A stretch of DNA of 64,000 nucleotides, taken from assembly GCA_011800805.1 (NCBI GenBank), contig MPNW01000052.1, positions 113,336-177,335 on the forward strand, in the 5' to 3' direction. Below, in pieces: positions 60,346 to 64,000 of the stretch. Position 1 is the stretch's first letter, and each line of letters starts with the position of its first letter. This stretch comes from Hirudo medicinalis. Its lineage: Eukaryota > Annelida > Clitellata > Hirudinida > Hirudinidae. Under the pieces are notes generated by a model, which saw only the letters and a program-made list of their open reading frames with translations, was not told the origin of the DNA and searched no databases. A program made the position numbers and the translations under genes.

Positions 60346-63300
60346 CTTTGCAAGTAAAACCCCAAATGCAAGGCTTCCCTGTAAGATTCATTAGTTTGTT
60401 GATCAATTTTAGAATTAATTTAGGGATGTTTAATTATTACATTCTCATTGCGCTCTTCCAAAAAGTCAAAAAATTACCCTGGCTATTAATTATTTCCAAT
60501 ATTTAACTTTTGGTTTATAAAATCAAAAGTCAGTTTTATCAGTACAACCCAAATTAGCAACCTTACCGAATCAAACCTAACTTCCTTCTTTGAATCATCA
60601 CGGTTTACCTCCGATGTATTTATATATCTCTTTTTCCATATCCTTTGCGCAACGGCGGCAAGCTGTCTCGCATTTAGCACCATACAATGACATATTCACA
60701 CTTATCCAGACGGGCGACGGAGCCGAGACATGTCCCTATAATAAATGTTCGTTATGTATGTCATTTTAATAAACGTCCACGTAATATATTTATGTAATAA
60801 ACTCTTTAGGCTCATTGCTTGATGAGACGGTTCCAGAGTTGCAATTACATTGTGATTTTTGCAGACCTGTCGAAACCCGTCTCTTATTTAAATGAGTTCT
60901 GTAGATTTGTAAATGTATTTTATGAGCCGCACCGTTGACTTAAGAACATCTGCACACAGCTCTGATGCGTTACATGCAGCGTCGAGTTAGGTGATGACTC
61001 TGAAAAGGCGATCAAAAATGAAAATAAAATGAGTCTTTAAGATCCGTGGACTTTTCAAAGTGTGTTTTGTCAGCTTCCGGGCATATCCAGCTCGTATCAC
61101 TTTATTGCGGCCTGGTTAATTAAGAAATAGCAATCTCAATCTAAATGTTCATATGTTTTGATTTTCGAGCCATTTTGTTATTGCATTTGACATTCGACTT
61201 ACACTGGCACGATTTTCCTAAAAATTTAAAAATCTGTGCCAGAAAACAGTATCCGCCAACTGCTGCATAAAACTCTTCAATAGGCGGAATAAAGTGTGTT
61301 TATGTATTTTAACAACCATTTCGTAACCAGACGATTAGAACAGCTTCCACAATGGAATTCGACCCATGTTGTTAGTGAAGTTAGTTAATTACTCGGTTAA
61401 TTGAGAGCGCGTTCAAATATAGTGGACAAATTGATAATCTGACTCGGTTTAATTAATCGGTTGGTTTTTTTTTTAGAAAAATGGCAAATTCGAGATCTGT
61501 CTCACCAATGCACATGGAACAACCTTTATTCTATTTTTGAAGAAATATGCATACATTGTTATATGGTTAATTATTAATCACTAACTATTTTACAATATTG
61601 TCATTCAATTAGTTAATCTTACTTCCGCTAAGAATTCCTATTAGAATGTTATGTTTATTATTCCCTTCCCATGTCTCCTGGCCATTTTATACTGTACCAT
61701 AATGACCATCTCCCGCCTTTTATTTATCCCGCATATTGCCAATCTGGCGCCAACATCCCGCTGTTGACAAGTCTCGAGGAGGGACTTTTAATGCTGTCGC
61801 TTCAACGCACCATTGCTTACCATTCGGTCATGGCTGTCGGTATCTATCATAAAGGCGACAGTGATTTAATCCATGCACTTCCAAAAATAAAAATTTCGTT
61901 TTACTATGTTAAACTTTTGACCATCATAAACAGTTGATTGTTTAATGTGATTCCGATTCATTTGACGGTTTATGTAATAGTTTTTTTAATGGGATCTTTA
62001 AAATCTTTATGAACCAAACTTCAAAATTTTAATATTAATATTTTTTAAATTAAAAATATGTATAAAAAAATTTTATTTATCGAACTGACTTTTTGACATA
62101 TGTGACTTTCACAACCACTAAACACATCTCTCCGACAACAACATCAAACTATCTGGTGTCAAAAAAATTTACGTCGAGTTCATCGTTGAGATTTTGATGA
62201 CCCGTCGATGTCCTATTATTATTATAATTGAATAATAGGATTAATTTAATATTTGTATTAAAAACTATTTTTTATTTTTTAAATTCCATTCTGCTCCAAA
62301 ATAATTTCGTTTCCGGGTAGATTTTCTTGTTAATGGATTCCTCCACAATATATTTTATGAGACCTAAGATTTATTCATATCTCTTATGGATTTATATATG
62401 TTTAGATTTGTTCGTGACCTATCAGAATAGCGGCATGGTAAAGCTTGATAATTTATAATTATTTCTCTCTTCAGCAGGTTGATATTATGACGACATTAAC
62501 ATTCTTCAGGTGCTGCTTCTTGCCACCTCAGCCACCAGTGAGGACACTTCTTTATTGTTTGTTTACTTTATTGCATGCTTCAGTTATTGAGACTTATCTC
62601 TTTATCCTTGGGAAAGGAATCTTTTATGGTAGCATATTGTGTTTGTTTAAACTAGAATTACAATGTCAATTTTAAATTAACATACAAATATTACCTTGAA
62701 TTCATGTGTTGATTCATTTTGTGTTGATGAAATGCTAGAGCAATTGAAAATTTCTCATGGGTATAGTTTGTCTGTCACATTTGAGTGAATAATCTGTTAT
62801 TAGTGTCTACCATTTTTAAGTGTTAAGATGATTGACTACATAATATTATTTTTTTATGAAATCAAGCACTTTTTGTTGAAAGCAGAGGAAAAGAAACATT
62901 GATAGGACAATGATTGGCTTGCCAACAAATTTTAGGCACACCACACATATTGGATCTAATGACCTAAACAGGGATGTCAGTTAAGATTTTACTGTTTCTG
63001 ATTTCTTTTTGCACATATCATTGTTACTTATTTACCTTTTTTGTTTTCCCAGTTCAATCAATGTCTTAAGAGGATTTATATTGTTTTTGGATGATTTAAT
63101 ATAATAATTAGATTATGGTTACCATCGTTTTATTATTTAAGTTATAAAGGATGAAATCATTCATAAGTTAATATAATATAGTCTTGTGGCATTTGAAGAT
63201 GGAAAGTGCTCAAAGTCAGATGCAAAGCAAAGTCGGATATTTGACGTCATCACCCATCGTGTCTCATTTCAACCTGGTAGACATTCATCCTGTTACCTGA

Positions 63301-64000
63301 TGAATGTTATCTCTGGTTAAGGTATAAATTGTTAACTTGAGTGAATTTGTTTTTTGTTTTGTAGTCAGTTTTGGAAATTGAAGATAATTTGCAGGGGGAG
63401 GGATGCAGCTCTATTGATGCCTGTTATCCCCTCCCTGATTTCCTGCAAATTTCATCTATTCTTTGTTAAAATAATGTTGTTTTGTTATTAGCCCACAAGA
63501 GGTGGAACTTAATGTTGATTTATTTTTTCAACAATTTTAAGTAAGGTTCTAAAGAAAGTAAATTTGTGGTGGTTACAAAGGGATGGAAATATATTTAGTT
63601 ATGGTTGCACGATAATAAAAACAATGACTAACTTTTCCACACTTCAGAAGTGTGAAATGTTTACGACACTAGAAGTTACTAATCCATATAAGAAAGCCTT
63701 ATAGAAAAATTGTGTATGACTATAATTGTCACAACTTTTAAACACTTATTTTTAATTTCAGATGGTCATATATTCTAAAAATGATGAAGCTCCATGCAAG
63801 AATCTTTCTCTTTCATAATTTTGCGATGTTAAATTGACTATTAATTTTCTCTGGTTGTCTGGTTTGATATATAGCCTACTTTTGTGGTGCTTTCTGATTG
63901 CTAAATTGAATTTCTGAGCCTTAACATTCATTGGATGCCTTTGATTTGTGGGGTGATTCGCTAAGGGCATTTTCCAATCATTTTTGAGCCATAAAAGTGG
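60346..64000. other. Non-coding end of the window, no gene seen
   Basis: AT-rich sequence. Frames at 61671-61937, 62445-62675 and 63758-63970 lack family resemblance, repeat-free splice context or coding bias that I can see. No RNA gene is recognised. Confidence 0.45.

Noticed and set aside
62445..62675. Small hydrophobic reading frame of 76 codons
   Set aside because: AT-rich chance frame with no recognised motif or splice context.

Overview
The window is eukaryotic nuclear DNA: AT-rich, with compact multi-exon genes joined by GT-AG introns, long non-coding stretches, many trinucleotide microsatellites and decayed transposons. Every recognisable gene is an animal gene. Netrin and odd-skipped homologues show that it is a bilaterian, and the gene structures and heavy GAT/CAT repeat load fit a lophotrochozoan such as a leech. 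That last placement is inference. An 873-base run of N (23038-23910) and one single N (40267) mark a draft assembly.

Layout, left to right. 1-5.8 kb: no clear gene, a three-copy tandem repeat and one orphan reading frame. 5.8-13.0 kb (+): a nine-exon netrin with an unusually long basic tail and an acidic insert in its first EGF-like repeat. 14.3-16.9 kb (-): an odd-skipped/OSR zinc-finger gene in six coding exons, with an apparent one-base frameshift. 20.4-27.0 kb (-): a complete 12-exon MBOAT1/2-type lysophospholipid acyltransferase ending in KKEE; a Tc1 transposon and the N gap lie in its sixth intron. 28.2-29.1 kb (+): a small TMEM216/TMEM80-like (Transmemb_17) gene. 29.3-30.7 kb (+): an intronless PH-domain protein. 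33.5-36.9 kb (-): LSM14/Scd6/Trailer hitch, seven exons. 38.2-47.6 kb (-): COG4, 18 exons found and one expected segment not found. 47.6-51.8 kb: hAT transposon wreckage, including a SINE nested in a transposase. 53.0-54.2 kb (+): GAPDH. 55.7-57.0 kb (-): KDEL receptor, five exons. 59.7-60.3 kb (-): an unrecognised single-pass membrane protein. The rest to 64 kb shows no gene.

The genes do not form an operon or one pathway. Three of them (the MBOAT enzyme with a dilysine signal, COG4 and the KDEL receptor) concern ER-Golgi membrane traffic, which may be coincidence. I reconstructed the exon models by joining splice sites so that reading phase is preserved and the protein matches the family. 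No convincing new defence-like or operon-like system is present. The most interesting points are the modified netrin, a tRNA-derived SINE family (one copy abutting a COG4 splice donor, one nested in hAT with a target-site duplication), and the orphan membrane protein.
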